From positions 69,378,627 to 69,442,626 of the forward strand of contig NC_077223.1 of assembly GCF_024763615.1 (NCBI RefSeq): a stretch of DNA of 64,000 bases, given 5' to 3'. The first letter of the stretch is position 1. Each line of letters begins with the position of its first letter. Below the pieces are notes generated by a model. It ran no database searches. It had not been told where the DNA came from and saw only the letters and a list, made by a program, of their open reading frames with translations. Origin of the DNA: Phlebotomus papatasi. Lineage: Eukaryota; Arthropoda; Insecta; Diptera; Psychodidae. Of the stretch, positions 1-12,494 are shown one piece after another. The position numbers and the translations under genes were made by a program.

Positions 1-574
1 ATCAAAATCGATATCCTAAGCAACATCAGCTTCAGGGAATGATAACTGAATCATAAAATACTTGGCTGAATGACCGGTAAAGCAGAGAAAGAGAACGAAA
101 TGTTCAGACATTTCTGAAGCGCCCAAGTAGCTTGTAAAAAAATAAAATATACGTTTTGTGACTTTTTGCCCCATTTTTCCCTATCTTTTACCGTTTAACA
201 GACGGTGACAAGTTGAAAAAAGACGATTATAACTGCTCTCCCTTTGAATCCGAGCAGTAAAAAGCTTAGTTTTTTTTATGATTTAAGCCATTTCTCAGTG
301 AAATTAAAACGTAATTTTAATAAGACGTTTCGGAACCTAAAAAATCTATACATTAATTTTGTTTTTCCTAAAATTCATTTGTCAAGTAAGCCTTCAAATA
401 GCAAACCATACACTCAAGATGATACGGAGAATTATTGTTCCAATCGAGACCGAATGTTCCAATCGGTGGCATTTAACAACCAGAGACCAAATGTTAGCGT
501 ATATACAAATACGCCTTGTTCCGAATTAACCCATTTTTCTTTGTTCCAAAATACCCACAGCATTCTGAAATGTA

Positions 575-1505
575 GGGGAAAGTCGTCTGCCTTCAAACAA
601 AAAATGGAGTTCCAAATTTAAGATTTTTTTCTGAAGAATCCACAAAATGGATTTTATTTTCTACTACACCAAAAAATTCTCTTGTTCATTCGGCGTATAT
701 GATTACCTCATTTAGCACTTAAAAAATTTAGAGGAAATTAAAAGTGATGTCGATTTGTATGAAGGCATCTGGCATAGTCTGCCTTCAAACGCGAGGCAGC
801 TGCCTTTAAATGTTTTTTTTTTCACTGAGAATATTGAATCAATAAAACTAAATGGGCTATAAATGATTAGATTGAAGCCTAACGCACTCACTAAAATCAT
901 CACTGCAGTCAAAAGACATTAAACAATAACTTTTCTTCACATTTTTCTGAAGCACTGTTTTGCACATGAAAATTTGGAAGAAAAAGCCATTGAAGTTGAA
1001 AATTGTCAACTTGAAACATCCCGGTCGGAGCAAGATAGCAGGTTATAAGTATTTGTATGACGTTCGTCAGAGAAAAGTAGGAGTTCGATTTCACATGTTT
1101 TGATGTATGGCATCACGACATTAGCATTTAAAGGCTGCTGCAGGGTGATATTTTCAAATTTTTGCCACCCACAAAAATTGTGTCATCTGAACCAAAATGT
1201 ATTAGCAGAAATAATAAGCCTGATTAACCTTCTATGTATCACAATGGAAGATTTATTTGTAAAATGATTTTTACTATGAAAAATCACATGATTTGTGGAA
1301 CATCAAAATTACAGTTTAGAGCTCATTTTCATTTTTTTTTATCTAGCATCTAGGAAATAGGAGCTAGGCTCTCCATTTTTTGATGATTTGTGAGGATGAT
1401 GGATAGCTACCTAATAGTTAATAGAATATAATTTATGCTTTTGAGAACAACGAAAAAATCGCAACATTTGAAGGCTGCTGCATTTAAAGGCAGACGACTT
1501 TCCCC
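575..1505. mobile_element. 931-bp inverted-repeat DNA transposon remnant with TA duplication
   Basis: The left end GGGGAAAGTCGTCTGCCTT and the right end (its reverse complement, closing at 1505) are flanked by TA on both sides (573-574, 1506-1507). The interior repeats the AAGGCTGCTGCATTTAAAGG type sequence. There is no transposase. The TA target and GGGGAAAG end are shared with other elements in the window and fit a Tc1/mariner-like group. Confidence 0.7.
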
Positions 1506-1644
1506 TACCATTTTTACTTCTTTAATATTTTTGCTATCTTTATAGAAAAGTTTATGCCTTTTCCAGAAATTTTTAAAAAGAATCTCATTCTGGACTATAA
1601 ATATTAATTTCAACAGAGAAAAAAATAATTTGTAAAGTCAATAC

Positions 1645-1765
1645 ACAGGGTCCCGTGTTTATGCACATTTTCAGGATTGCAGAAAACCGCGCGAAATGGC
1701 TTTATGTACCCAGAAAATTTGCCTACTCTGAGGACATTCTGAATTAGGAGGCCGAAAATGAGGCT
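1645..1765. repeat. Fragment of the CGCGAAATGG repeat family
   Basis: Matches part of the longer copies at 24668-25105 and 60150-60530 (GTTTATGCACATTTTCAGG, then AACCGCGCGAAATGG). Confidence 0.55.
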
Positions 1766-2154
1766 TGGGGGCAATCATCTTATAGATGAACCCGTAATAA
1801 ATTTAAAAAAAAGTAAAATAAAAATTAACTGTTTCTCTAGACTCTAGATAATAGTTTGCAATTTTTGTTTCACTTTCTTGCAAATTTTGAGAAACCAAAA
1901 TAAAGAACCACAGCTTTTGCAACAATCCAATATTCTATTATTAAATTGCAAGACCATTGATTGGAAATTTTTTTTTCGAATTTCCAAAATACCTCTCTAA
2001 AAATATAAGTTAAGCAATTTCGCGAAATTCAACTTTTTGTTAGGGAAATGAATAAGGAATTGTATTCAATCTATTATTATTTTTTCTTTGGAATTGGCTA
2101 TTTGAAAGCATATAATAGCACGATTCTCTTGACGATTCCTATATAAAAATTATA

Positions 2155-3012
2155 GGGGAAACTTCCCATGCTTCGTACAATCCCAAGCTTCATAATGACT
2201 AAATTTTTCTTATGTTTCCTAATAAATGTGACAAATCGCGCCCATTATTTTTAAAACTACGGAAAATTTACCAGTTTTTAAAATGTAATGCGAAGCCACA
2301 TTTATTCAGAAATATAGGGTAAGTGTGCCAAATTTCGGCATAGTTGCATGCAAGCGTCGAAGTCTCAAGTTTGAAATGTAATATTTTAAATACAAATTGT
2401 TTTTTTTTATTCTTTCCTCTGAAAGTGTTGCTTGGAACCTTGTAAAGAGTTTACCGTCTTGATTTACTCTAAAATCATTCTTAATACTTTTTAAAATGAA
2501 TAAAAATATAGACATAGCTTTGGTGCCCTATTTCGGCCACCTTCATTCTCATAGTTCCTTGCCCTTCGGGAATTCTTCCAATATCTTTTTCACGTCATCT
2601 TGTTTGTCGAAGCTACATTTTTTGTTATTCCTTTGCATTGTATAATCTCTAGAGTACGTAAAATCTAAAAGTTCATGGAAATTCGAGGAACAAAAAAGGT
2701 GGCCGAAATTGCAAGCTGGCCGGAATTTGGCACACTTACCCTACACTGAGAAAAAAAGGGGGTGCGATTAACTTTTTTTCCTATTTAACACCACTTTTTA
2801 GGTGCAAAAATATATCAACATTTTTAATGTTAATTTTACACCTTTTTAAGGGTAAAATTAACATGAAAAAGGGTAACTTTAACCCCTTATACACCTAAAA
2901 AGCATAATATTTACACGATTTACACCGATTTCGGATCAATACTGCAGGGTAAAATAAACATTTCGAAAAGAAAAATTTAGTCGTCATTACGAAGCATGGG
3001 CAGGCACTTCCC
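2155..3012. mobile_element. Outer inverted-repeat element with nested insertions
   Basis: The left part (GGGGAAACTTCCCATGCTTCGTA, then ATGACTAAATTTTTC) reappears reverse-complemented at 2965-3012. Between the arms sits the 425-bp MITE at 2317-2741 and a second small element rich in GGTGTAAAATTAAC-type repeats. Confidence 0.55.
2317..2741. mobile_element. 425-bp MITE, TIR GGGTAAGTGTGCCAAATTTC, copy 1
   Basis: Terminal inverted repeats GGGTAAGTGTGCCAAATT with flanking TA (2315-2316, 2742-2743). A near-full copy lies at 13950-14371 and a diverged one at 49884-50249. Non-coding. Confidence 0.8.
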
Positions 3013-5463
3013 ATAAATTGCCCCAATGTTCCCTAAAAAGTGAACAACTACTAACAGCTGTAATTTCCCTTTCCGTTCTAGTTCAAAACATCGGCAAATA
3101 CTCTCCTCCAGCAACAGGGATTAAACTGTGACATTTCAGCTCTTATCAATTTACCTGGATTTTGATATCTAAACGACACACGAGCTTAGGTTAATTATTT
3201 AAAAATAAATAGTTTTAATTAAATGACCTTTATTCAATGGTGTTTGTTTTTTTTTCCTGAAAAAAAAATCAAATCTAAATGAATATCTTTTCCACTTACC
3301 TCACGCATCGACCAAAAAAAACATGGATGATGCCTGAAATAGAACTCATTAATTGAGTGATAATTTTAGACAAATAATGTAAATATTTTCTATCTCTCCC
3401 AATTTCTACTTTTGCGAGCCGCGGGATTATTCTTTGCGTGCGTTCTCTAGGAAAGAGTTGCAATCTCTTTGCCAATGTGTGATCGAAAAGTCTCCAAATT
3501 TGTTCATTTGGAGACTTTTCGATCCTCTTGTGTTCGAGTATTTTACTTTTTTTCTTGTTCTGGGATAAAACCTTCCGAGAGTATTTTCTTTTTCAAATTA
3601 TTTTCTGCGCACTCTCTCGGCATTTGAGTTGGCTGTTGAGGACAACAGCAACACAGGACACGAATGCAGCGAGATCATTTTTTTTTTAATCAGGAACCCG
3701 CGGACTCAGCAATCAGCACCCGCAAGGCTGTTTGCAGCACTCAGCAAACCCCGCGAACACAGCAACTCGCTCTCCCGCATATTCTCTCTCTTTCTCTCTT
3801 TTCAATCTCTTTCTCTCAATGCTCTCTCGCGGCTACACCGGCGTCGCCGGAACTGATGGCCTGCATCAAAATATACTTTTAATCATTCCATCCTCAGTGA
3901 CATTTACTTCTTTTTTTTGGGAATCAACAAAAAAATACTTTTTTTCATAGGAGAGCGATGAACTTTTTTTTTTGTTTAATTTAAGCGAGTTTTCTTTTTG
4001 ACATTTGTCGTAAGGTGCAGGTGAGTAAAGAGTGACATTTGATGCCCTGTTCCATGATAAATCCCAAACAGTCAAAACTATTTCAAGGACTTTATTTTGT
4101 TTGCACTTGAAGGAAAAATCTATATTTTAAATGATTAATGTTAGTCAAATAAGTTATATTGGAATTTTTAAATAAACTCCGCCTATACAATTTGAGCCAC
4201 GCCTCCCTCGGGTATTATTGAAAATAAATTAACCCAATCAGTCAATGTACCAGAAATACTTGAGATAGAATGTTCATATTTTGGGATTAGTTTCCTACAA
4301 ATAGATCAATTTTTTGAAAAGAAATTTTTTTTTATCCATTATGGCGACGCGGGGGCCCATGTCAAACACCCATCTTAACGGTCGCTGAATTTAAATTCTT
4401 TGCATTAATTCATTGCAAACTCTATTGATTTAGATAGAGTAACTATCCAAGAAAACAAATTGACAATTAAAATTCAAATCAGGAAAGAAAAAAGACGCCA
4501 ATTTTAACAAATTGGACGGAATGTCGTATTTTCCGTCCGCCATTTTGAGTAAAAATTTTGCATGACCTTCCGTGAAGCAAGAAAACGATAACAAAATGTA
4601 TTTTCATCTCTGTCGGACTATTTTGCCCAAGTAATTGAAGAACTAAAGTTACTAAAAATATATTCCTGACAGCAATTCGGATAAAAATTGCCCAGGAATA
4701 AATCATCTAAAATCACTCAATTTGCGTAAGATGTATAATACCATGGTAAGGTAACCATCTGATGGTTCAGTATGTGTATAAAACTGGTACTTCTCAAATA
4801 TTGTGCATGAAATCTGCATAGCTCAAGCATAAAACGGTTTATATTGTGTTGAAAACGCGCACAGCTGTTAAACATAAAATGATTAAGAAAACTGTTGAAA
4901 ATTTAGATTCAATTTTGTTTGAGATGCAGGACTTATGCACAATTTTATACATTTTATTCTTGAGCTGTGCTCAGCTGTACCGGTTTTGACGAGCACCATC
5001 TGTTTTAAGAAGTCTAACCGCTGTGCATGTTTTCAGTACAATCTTAACCATTTCATGCTTAAGCTGTGCATGTTTTCAAAAGAATCTTAATCAAAATACT
5101 ATTCTTCAAAATTTAGATTTTTACTGTTAATCAACATTGAGTACTACATTCCTTGAAAAGGAGAGCTTCTACTTTTGCTTCTACTTTTATTAAAAATAAT
5201 TAAAATTTCACTGCAATTTCAAAATTAAACCTGTTAAACTCAAAATTAAAAGTTAAATTTTTCAAGGAATATAGTAGTCAATGATACTGATAAACAGTAA
5301 AACCCCCCGCTCGAGCAATTTTTACCGTGGTAAGTGCGCCTTCGCGTGCAACCGCACCCCCCACATAAGTGTCTTGATACGCCACTGGCTAAATTTCCTT
5401 AATATTTAACACATCTCGGAATATACACTATTTCGATGAAATTGGAGGGACAAATATCACACT
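3013..5463. other. Gene-free stretch with a GC-rich patch
   Basis: Apart from the hairpin at 3481-3524 I see no gene. A GC-rich patch at 3600-3870 has a (TCTC)n-like tract and could be a long terminal repeat or an old exon. From 4790 to 5090 a motif like AAGCTGTGCATG recurs in both orientations. Confidence 0.5.
3481..3524. repeat. Perfect 19-bp inverted repeat (hairpin)
   Basis: GATCGAAAAGTCTCCAAAT (3481-3499) and its exact reverse complement (3506-3524), separated by 6 bases. It stands in a locally GC-richer stretch that shows no other known repeat. Confidence 0.8.
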
Positions 5464-5464
5464 T

Positions 5465-6250
5465 TACTGCTCGAACTCCACAGAGAAGGCAGTATAAAAT
5501 CCCTCGATTTTGATTTATTATATTTCGACTTAGGTAAATTTTGGAAAGTTGAAATTTCGAGTTTATTTTAGGTCACGCTGTTTGTCCGTCCGTCCCTTAC
5601 CAAGTCTAGAACCCAAACGGTTAGATATGAACTTCAACTTTTCGAGGGACCCCCCATAAGTCGACCCTGGGACCTTTAACATAGCTCTCATTGCACCCCA
5701 TCTCTCCCCTTCACCCCAAAATCATGTATTTTGGGATTTCTCGGAAACGTGTTGTTGTTTTTTTTTTCTCGATATATCTTATAGATTATCCAGACAGATA
5801 TTTCGTCCTTCCCAGCGAGCACCAAACGCTAACCGACTTCAATTTAGCTGTAAACATATGAATTTTCAGCTGAATTCTGCTAACTCTAAACGAAAATTCG
5901 CGAGGCAGTGCCATTTCCGTATATTTGGTTAGCACTTTTCTGCTAACCGATCAACATTTTTTTGCTGATGGATTCAGCAAAAATAAGCTAAATACGAAGC
6001 TTTTTTCAGCTAATTGTGCTCGCTAGTTTATATTTTTCATTTTTGGATATGTCTCAGAGATTACCCAGGCGGATATTTCGCCCTTATACGATAATACTGT
6101 TGAATCATTCCGATTACCGGTTTTTCAAGGTCAAAGGTTAAAAAGGCTCTACAAAGCGTATTTCTCAACCGAATGGTATTATGTTTGGGTTCAAAGGTCT
6201 TGAAATTTCTGACAAGTCCAAGCCGGCTTCAATGAGTTATAAGTCAATAA
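5465..6250 (+). repeat. Hairpin-ended repeat family, copy
   Basis: Begins with the imperfect hairpin TACTGCTCGAACTCCACAGA to GGCAGTA (5465-5494), followed by family sequence (CACGCTGTTTGTCCGTCCGT, a poly-C tract, then the GGCTCTACAAAGCG type). Other copies are near 8599, 16945 and 26828 (inverted). Confidence 0.6.
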
Positions 6251-6280
6251 CAATTTTTTAACCGAAAATCAATAGTATTA

Positions 6281-6426
6281 TGCCCAACGCACAATAATTT
6301 TTGTTTGTAAACATGTTTCTAAAATTGCCTATGTGAGTGAGCGAGATGACTAGATCGAGATTTCATTTACTCTCATTGAAATGTCAAAAACATGTTTACA
6401 AAACAAAAGTTATTGTGCGTTGGGCA
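6281..6426. mobile_element. 146-bp MITE, Harbinger-like, copy 1
   Basis: TIR TGCCCAACGCACAATAA at 6281 and its reverse complement ending at 6426. Flanked by TTA on both sides (6278-6280, 6427-6429). A 3-bp TWA duplication is the mark of PIF/Harbinger elements. Non-coding. Confidence 0.85.
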
Positions 6427-6599
6427 TTACACTCAGCCATTCGTTATCCGGTAGTTTGGGGGACAAAATGACAATTTTTGTTAATCCGGCCAATGTTTTT
6501 TTAAATATTTTGTGCTGTGTGAATTTATTTTCTGCCGAAGAACAACAGAATATTCTTTGTGGCGTGCTTACGTTTCGTTTTCTATCACAATTATGTAGG

Positions 6600-6835
6600 T
6601 AAAAATACGCTCCCTTTGATCGTTCATGCCTTCAAATAATGTGAATTTTCTTTTATTTTCCCCTAAGAGACATACATTTCTATTAAATATTAGTTGTCTT
6701 AGTGTAATTCCTCCGGTCCTAATGAGGATTCACCGGGAAAAACTTCTCTATCGATCACAAACCAACTGTGATCGATAGTGTTTTCTTGTTCTGAAAGGAT
6801 AAACAACCCTGATGCAACCGGAGGGAGTTTTATCT
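6600..6835. repeat. Diverged half of a CTCCCTTTGA-type MITE, with an internal hairpin
   Basis: 6605-6700 matches the left half of the MITEs at 51235 and 53113. A 12-bp perfect inverted repeat CTATCGATCACA with its complement lies at about 6747-6778. Confidence 0.45.
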
Positions 6836-6899
6836 ACCTTTTATACTTAAGATATTTCCTCCAAAAATATGCAAACAAGAATATAGTCCCCGAAATGAC

Positions 6900-8035
6900 G
6901 CTCAATCTTAAATAAAATTTCTATAAAATAAGGATACGTTTACACTTGAATCTGTTATTTCTTTTATTCTTTTCTCAAAAAAAAAAAAAAAAGTGACAGA
7001 GTAAATTTGACCATTAGTGTTTCTATCTGCGTTCCTTATTGCCTAATCAGAAAAATAATTTTTCAATAATATGCAGCTATTTTTTTCTTGTTTTGTTTCT
7101 ATAGTAAATTTCCCAATTTATCATTTGCTGAAGATTTCAAAAACAACTCATAAAAAATATCTTCGATATTTCACACTGTTTTTCTTTTTCTTTTACTCTT
7201 TATAATCATCAAATAGTTTTACAATTTATTTTCATTTCTTCTTTTTTTTTTTAATTTAATTCCATCTACTCAAGAAAATTACTTTCCCATTTATAATTAG
7301 GGGGTTAAACGTGTAATTATTTTTATTTCTTATCGTCTATTAGAGTTAAAATTTGTAAGACTGAAAGGAAATATTTACTTAACCAAAATATTACCTTTTT
7401 GGTTACAACATAATATTTATATATTGTTTTATTGGAGAATATCTCAAGAAGATTTCCTCTTTATTTCTAATTCTAATCTCAGAAAAAAATTATTCTTGAA
7501 AGAAATTAAAAACTAAAATGCGCAACAAGAGATTATTTCCCTTTTTACAAAAAAAATATATTATTAATTATTATACGAAAGTGTAGAAAATGATCAAATT
7601 GAATTGATTTTCTTCTTTTTTTTATATAAAAAATTATGTGTGTGTATTTATTTTTTTAATATTAGACTTTTTATATGTACCTTTTTTCTCTCTTTCATCT
7701 TTCTCTCTCTCTCTCTGACATTCTTTCCATTTCTCGGGGCATTCACTGTTAATATCTCGGTTGAATTTCTCGGGGACAGAGGGGCTTGATGTTCTATCGT
7801 GAAAAGTTGCAAAGTGTGTCTTGTTGGATAAATTGTTGGCTAGAAAAGGATGATACAAGAAAAGAAAAAAAATCCCACCCACATCTCAGAATAAGTAAAC
7901 TAATAAACCACCCAAAAACACTAAAATAATCACAACAACAATAAAAAAAACTCTCAACTACTCACCTTGTAAAAACCGCCAAAACCCAGAGACAGAGAGT
8001 TATCTCTTCCCTTTCTTCCCCGGGCGATCCTTGCC
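6900..8035 (-). other. Probable SC35 3' UTR
   Basis: Very AT-rich, low-complexity sequence directly downstream of the SC35 stop, with no recognised repeat family. Several TTTATT strings on the plus strand (AATAAA on the minus strand, for example near 6957-6970) could serve as poly(A) signals. The exact 3' end cannot be placed. Confidence 0.45.
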
Positions 8036-8246
8036 TCAATCGCGGCTGTTGCTGCGCGAAATGCTGCGGCTGCGGCTTCGGCTGATGGACTTGGAACGCG
8101 GATGCACAGGGCTACGTGAGCGCGAATGCCTTCCGCGTGATGATTTGCTGTCCGATCGTGATCGCGATCGCGAATACGAGCGTCTGCCCCCGCGGGAGCG
8201 GCTCCTAGAGCGTGATCGACGACGATCGCGAGAACGAGAACGAGAT
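8036..8246 (-). CDS. SC35: SC35 coding exon 3 (RS domain)
   Basis: The acceptor TTTCGCAG|ATCTCG completes the split Arg codon. The exon encodes alternating Arg-Ser and ends SNSRD followed by TGA at 8036-8038. It is GC-rich compared with the flanks. Confidence 0.94.
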
Positions 8247-11200
8247 CTGCGAAAAAATATCAATTTGGAACTTAAAATAAAGATTCAGCAAAGTCGTTTT
8301 TTTTTGCTTTGAGTTCGACATTCTATCAATGATATTTTTTTCCATGAGACAAGAGTCTTTAATGATCAATTTATGCAAAGCCAGATGTTTTTATTTTTTT
8401 GCTCTGAACACATTCCCACGAAAAAATCTTGGAGTGGTGTTGATAAAAAAGAGAAATGGAAAAGATTGAATGTTTAAAACGATCAAAAGAAATTAATTTG
8501 TCGAGTGACTAAAATTAGGTGTCAAAGAACTTCAAAAAGAAAATTTAACTTTCTCGTAAATTTCACGAGAAAATTTCACAAGGACTTTTCGATATTTTAA
8601 CTGCTCGAACTGCAAGAAGAGAGAGAGCAGTTTACACAATCGACTTTTTTTCAATTTCTTTCCATCCTGGCTGCTAAACGGTAAGAGATATTGACTTCCA
8701 GTCTTCGGTGACCCCCCCCCCCGACAAGTCAACATTCTCTATCGAATTAACTTACCCAAATTACCCCCCCCCCCTTTTATCCTCTCCAAAAACATGTTTT
8801 TTGACTTTGCAAAAAATTGGCCCTGGCGATTTCGTTCATTTTTGGAGGTAATCCAGCTAAACATTTCGTCCTATGACACCTATCACCACAAAAATCGCCA
8901 TCTTGAATTATTGAAGGTCAAAAGCCTAATTTTCATTCGATTTGGTCAATTAATCAATTAAAATGTTAATAATTTTTTGAAACCCTCTCCTTGAACAATT
9001 TTCAACTTCAAGATGGTTTTGTGGTGATTTATAGACAAATTAAATTCAATAATAATTTTATATGCACCAGAAATTTATTGCGAGCAGCTCGCAAAGCTTT
9101 GGACGCTTTGCCACCCCTTTTTGGTAATTAAATAGCATAAGAATTGAAACGGGTTTTTCACTGAACTTATTAAAATTAAAAAAAAGAAAAGGCTCTATAT
9201 ATTTTGATATGTTTTTTCTTAATGTAATCCAAAAAGTATATTCCAATGATACTTGAAATGATAATGATAATTGAAATCCTTGTTTTCTGTTTAATTATTC
9301 TAAAATCCAAAATAAAATAGACATTTTTACAGCCGGATATATCGAGTACTGATTACTGACCTTTTACTACTCCTAACCGTGGTATCACACTGGAGAATTT
9401 CACATTAAAATTTTAATGCGATTCACATTAATTGTTGCTGATATGTGTCCTAATGTACAATTTTCGTCAAAATCTTTTAGAAATCGATTCATTTAGTGAT
9501 AAAAAAGTGGACTCGAGTCACAAAAATTTGTTTAAATAGATTAAAATAGAATAAATACGACTGATAATTAATGAGCAAATTAATGAGAAGTGAGCAAAAT
9601 TATGAGCAAAATTTGCTCATTAAATTTTCATCAGGTACTAATTTATTGCATTAAAGGACAAAAGACCTTGAAAAAGATTGGTGCAGAGGATAAGTAAGAA
9701 AAAAGCTAAACAAAAATGTGTTCGATCTACATTTTATATTCCTTCATAAACTTCTAGGATTTCGTAGTCAAATGAGATGGTTGCCGAATTAATTGAGGCT
9801 GCGCATCAGGAAACCGTCATTTGGGACTACAACTGCCGGGAATACAAAAATAGAGGCAGCCGATCTGATGGTCTTCAGGCCGTTTGCGACAAATTGTCGC
9901 AGTCGGGATTTGGGTGATATTGGCTCCCTCATTTTCGTAGTCTTCTTTTGAAAATAAAGCCCTAAGATTTGAAGCAGCTCTTTAAATTCCTCCGAAGTCA
10001 TCCGGAGAAAATTATTATGTCCAAAAAAATCGCACCAGAGAATTTCAACGACACCTCAGAATTTATTAAATTCAAGGATTTCCGGAGCCCTTGTCCTTGG
10101 ATCTCGGGATTAATGGGGTTCCGGGATTTTCAGAATATCAGGCCCCAAATGATTAGAGCCCGAACATCCAGGCATCTCTCAGACCACAAATGAGATTCCA
10201 AGATTACAATGTGTATTTTAAAATCTAAGGGATACCGGAACCCCGCATCGGAAACCCTATTACTCTGTAGGTCTTCTAGATAGTTTTTCAAAATCGATTT
10301 GGACAATCTGAATGTAAAATGCTCGAAAAAAAAAAACTTCATTAAATTTTGAAATATCTGAGCAATAAATAAGATAGAATTTCGCTGCGATATAGACTTT
10401 ACGCATTTATAAGTTCAATGTTGAATAAGAGAAAACCTCTGCAGTCGGCCGGTTCTTCGATTCTACAACTGGAATTATTTAATCATTTTTTAACGTTTTA
10501 TAGTCAATTTCTATGAAATTTTCACTGATTTGCATTATGTATTATACAAGAGAAACTTATGTTAGACCGCTTAGGCCATATTATAGCAAATCTAAGTAAA
10601 TTGAATAAATAACCCCACTGACCGAGTTGAGGAACCAGCCGACTACAGGGACTTTACCTTATAACACATTTATAACAATTTTGCATTAAGCCGTAAAAGC
10701 CTTTCCCGCAAGTTCGTAAACGCATTTTTATGACAATGATCTTTCAACGATTTTTGAAAACAACGAACTATCAATTAGCTCTTGAGAATCAACCGATTCT
10801 AATCGACAATGTGCAAGTGATGAACCGATCGACCTGTATAGAGACCATAATATTTTTTAACTCTTTAAGGACGAGTGGGACACCGGTGTCCCAAAATTAA
10901 AAAAAAAATTTGACAATAAAACGTTATTTTGCCCTCCAAATAATCAGAAAAAAAAATTTTTGTTTTTGGGACACTGCTATCTACTCGTCCCTAAAGGGTT
11001 AAGAACTTCACACAAATAAAATTAGTGTTTTATACAATTTTAATTGTTTAAATTTGTCATAAAAGCCGTAAACCTCGACATTACTCAACTTCTTACAAAA
11101 AAATCATATCAATTAATAAAAATTATTATTTCTTGACCCTCAATTTCTTATCACTTTACTAAAAACTCGCCTTGCCAAGGGGAAACTATTTATTTCCGGC

Positions 11201-12085
11201 TTGTAATTTTTTTCATTATGTTTGTTTTTTTTGTAATAATTTACCTCTTGTATTGCGCAAAAGATTGCAGAAATATTGTAATTTTTCTTAATCTTTTAAT
11301 TTTGATATTTTTCACAGATTTTCATATTCTTAATTTTGCTTTCGGTAAGCTTTTTGAAATCAATAAAAAAAACCGTGAAATCTTGCTTGAAACTTTCCAG
11401 ATTTGTTTCAAGGTCACTACTGAGATTGGCAACCTTAATTTTTTGAGTGGAAATCAAAGCATCCTGGGTGCAAATAAAAATGCAAAAGGCAAACAATCCT
11501 TACCTGCGCCTGCGATCACTACGAGTGGAACGCCTATGGGGGCTCGTGGGGCGTCCATAGCGGGCCATCTGGACACGAAGCTCCCTTCCATCGAGAATCC
11601 TGCCGTCCATGGCCTCAAGCGCATCCTCAGCATCGCGCTTATCGTAGAAACGCACAAATGCAAAACCCCTGCTTTCCCTGGTGAATCGATCCCGCGGGAT
11701 GTAGATATCACCAACTTCTCCGCATCTCTCAAATACACGCCGCAAATCTTCGGGAGTGGTCCTATAGGTTAGGTTGTCAACCTATTTTTCACATCAAGAG
11801 AAAAAACAATAAAATTCATGTAAAATCGGTAAGTTTTTGTTGGAAATTCACAATTTGTGGGGAAAGGAAGAAAAGTTGATGGGAAAAACATTGGGAGGGA
11901 TTGCTTTTGACGGTGAAAAAGTGGTTTTTCTCAATGCGGCTTCCCTGACGCCATTTTCCCAATCACGGAAGAACGCATCAGATGATGCCGCCTTTTTCTC
12001 GCGGAAAATCACCAATTTGCTTATGACTTACCTTGAGGGATACCATCCCGTCAATTCTCGGCGGTGGTCTGCCACTCATTCTCAT
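8036..12085 (-). CDS. SC35: SC35 / SRSF2 serine-arginine splicing factor, complete, 3 exons
   Basis: Nuclear SR protein that binds exonic enhancers and helps recruit U1 and U2 snRNPs in splice-site choice. CDS is complement(8036..8246, 11504..11781, 12032..12085), 543 nt, 180 aa. Seen in the sequence: one RRM (about residues 16-93) with RNP2 LKVDNL at 17-22, split by the first intron, and RNP1 RGFAFVRF at 56-63; then an RS domain (about 105-180) rich in RS dipeptides, encoded almost wholly by the last exon. Joins have clean GT and AG sites, in phase 0 and phase 2. The core IDGMVSLKVDNLTYRTTPED is typical of insect SC35. There are two in-frame ATGs, at 12085 and 12079; the second has A at -3 and may be the one used (178 aa). 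The RS tail is shorter than in human SRSF2 (221 aa). The gene is divergent from eRF3. Confidence 0.95.
8599..9050 (+). repeat. Hairpin-ended repeat family, copy in SC35 intron 2
   Basis: Hairpin AACTGCTC at 8599 with GAGCAGTT at 8625-8632, then AACGGTAAGAGATATTGACT, poly-C tracts, and AATCGCCATCTTGAATTATT. The same order is seen in reverse at 25560-26828. Confidence 0.65.
10861..10998. mobile_element. 138-bp MITE with TTAA flanks (piggyBac-like)
   Basis: Ends CTCTTTAAGGACGAG and its near complement (CTCGTCCCTAAAGGG), with TTAA at 10857-10860 and 10999-11002. TTAA duplication is typical of piggyBac elements. The interior has GGGACACCGGTGTCCC, itself a palindrome. Confidence 0.75.
11504..11781 (-). 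CDS. SC35: SC35 coding exon 2 (most of the RRM)
   Basis: The acceptor reads AAATAG|GTTGAC and the exon continues VDNLTYR. It carries nearly the whole RRM and ends in the first basic residues of the RS region. The donor CGCAG|GTAAGG leaves two bases of an Arg codon. Confidence 0.95.
12032..12085 (-). CDS. SC35: SC35 coding exon 1
   Basis: Encodes the first 18 residues, ending VSLK. The donor reads CTCAAG|GTAAG on the minus strand, in phase 0. Confidence 0.93.
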
Positions 12086-12494
12086 TAAAATTGCGGTTTA
12101 TTTTCACGGTTTCCTAGCGAAAAATTTGGAAAAACTCCCAGCACGCACTTTTTGCAGCCAGAAACGTTTGACACTTTGTGTTGAGGTGTTGCCACTGTGG
12201 AAAATGGCGCGTCTCTTTTTTCCCACCCCGCTTTTTTGCTGCGAAGATTTCCCCTCTTCGCCGTGGAAGCATCAGCGAATATATTCTAGTACTGCAAATT
12301 TCGGGGGTTACCATTCTAGTCCAACCGTGAGCCATTTTGAATTTGATGTGTCGAACGCGTGTGGAAAAGTTTTAGATGTAAAATTTTCCATAACTTGTAA
12401 TCTTAGCTTTTTTTAGTGATAATAGTTAATTTTTGTAATATACCTGTACTGAATACCGATCGTGAAGGTTTGAATACACCCAGAGACTTTCACC
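12086..12494. promoter_or_regulatory. Shared intergenic region between divergent SC35 and eRF3
   Basis: Only 409 bp separate the two start codons, so both 5' UTRs and core promoters must lie here or overlap. There is no clear TATA box at a sensible distance from either ATG. The GC-richer middle (about 12130-12350) suggests a broad housekeeping-type promoter. Sharing is inferred from spacing alone. Confidence 0.6.

Larger units (their letters stand above)
8247..11503 (-). other. SC35 intron 2
   Basis: A 3.26-kb intron. It holds a copy of the hairpin-ended repeat family from about 8599 to 9050 (poly-C tracts at 8709 and 8765) and a TTAA-flanked MITE at 10861-10998. The rest is AT-rich with no gene seen. 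Confidence 0.8.

Noticed and set aside
244..621. 125-aa open frame on the plus strand
   Set aside because: It starts with TTG, has the low-complexity composition of AT-rich DNA, shows no domain, and runs into the end of the inverted-repeat element at 575.
3600..3870. GC-rich patch as a first exon or solo LTR
   Set aside because: No donor with an open frame from an ATG, and no matching TG...CA ends with a target duplication could be found. Left as unexplained.
11218..11772. 184-aa frame opposite the second SC35 exon
   Set aside because: It is antisense to a conserved RRM exon; the openness follows from the GC-rich codons of SC35.
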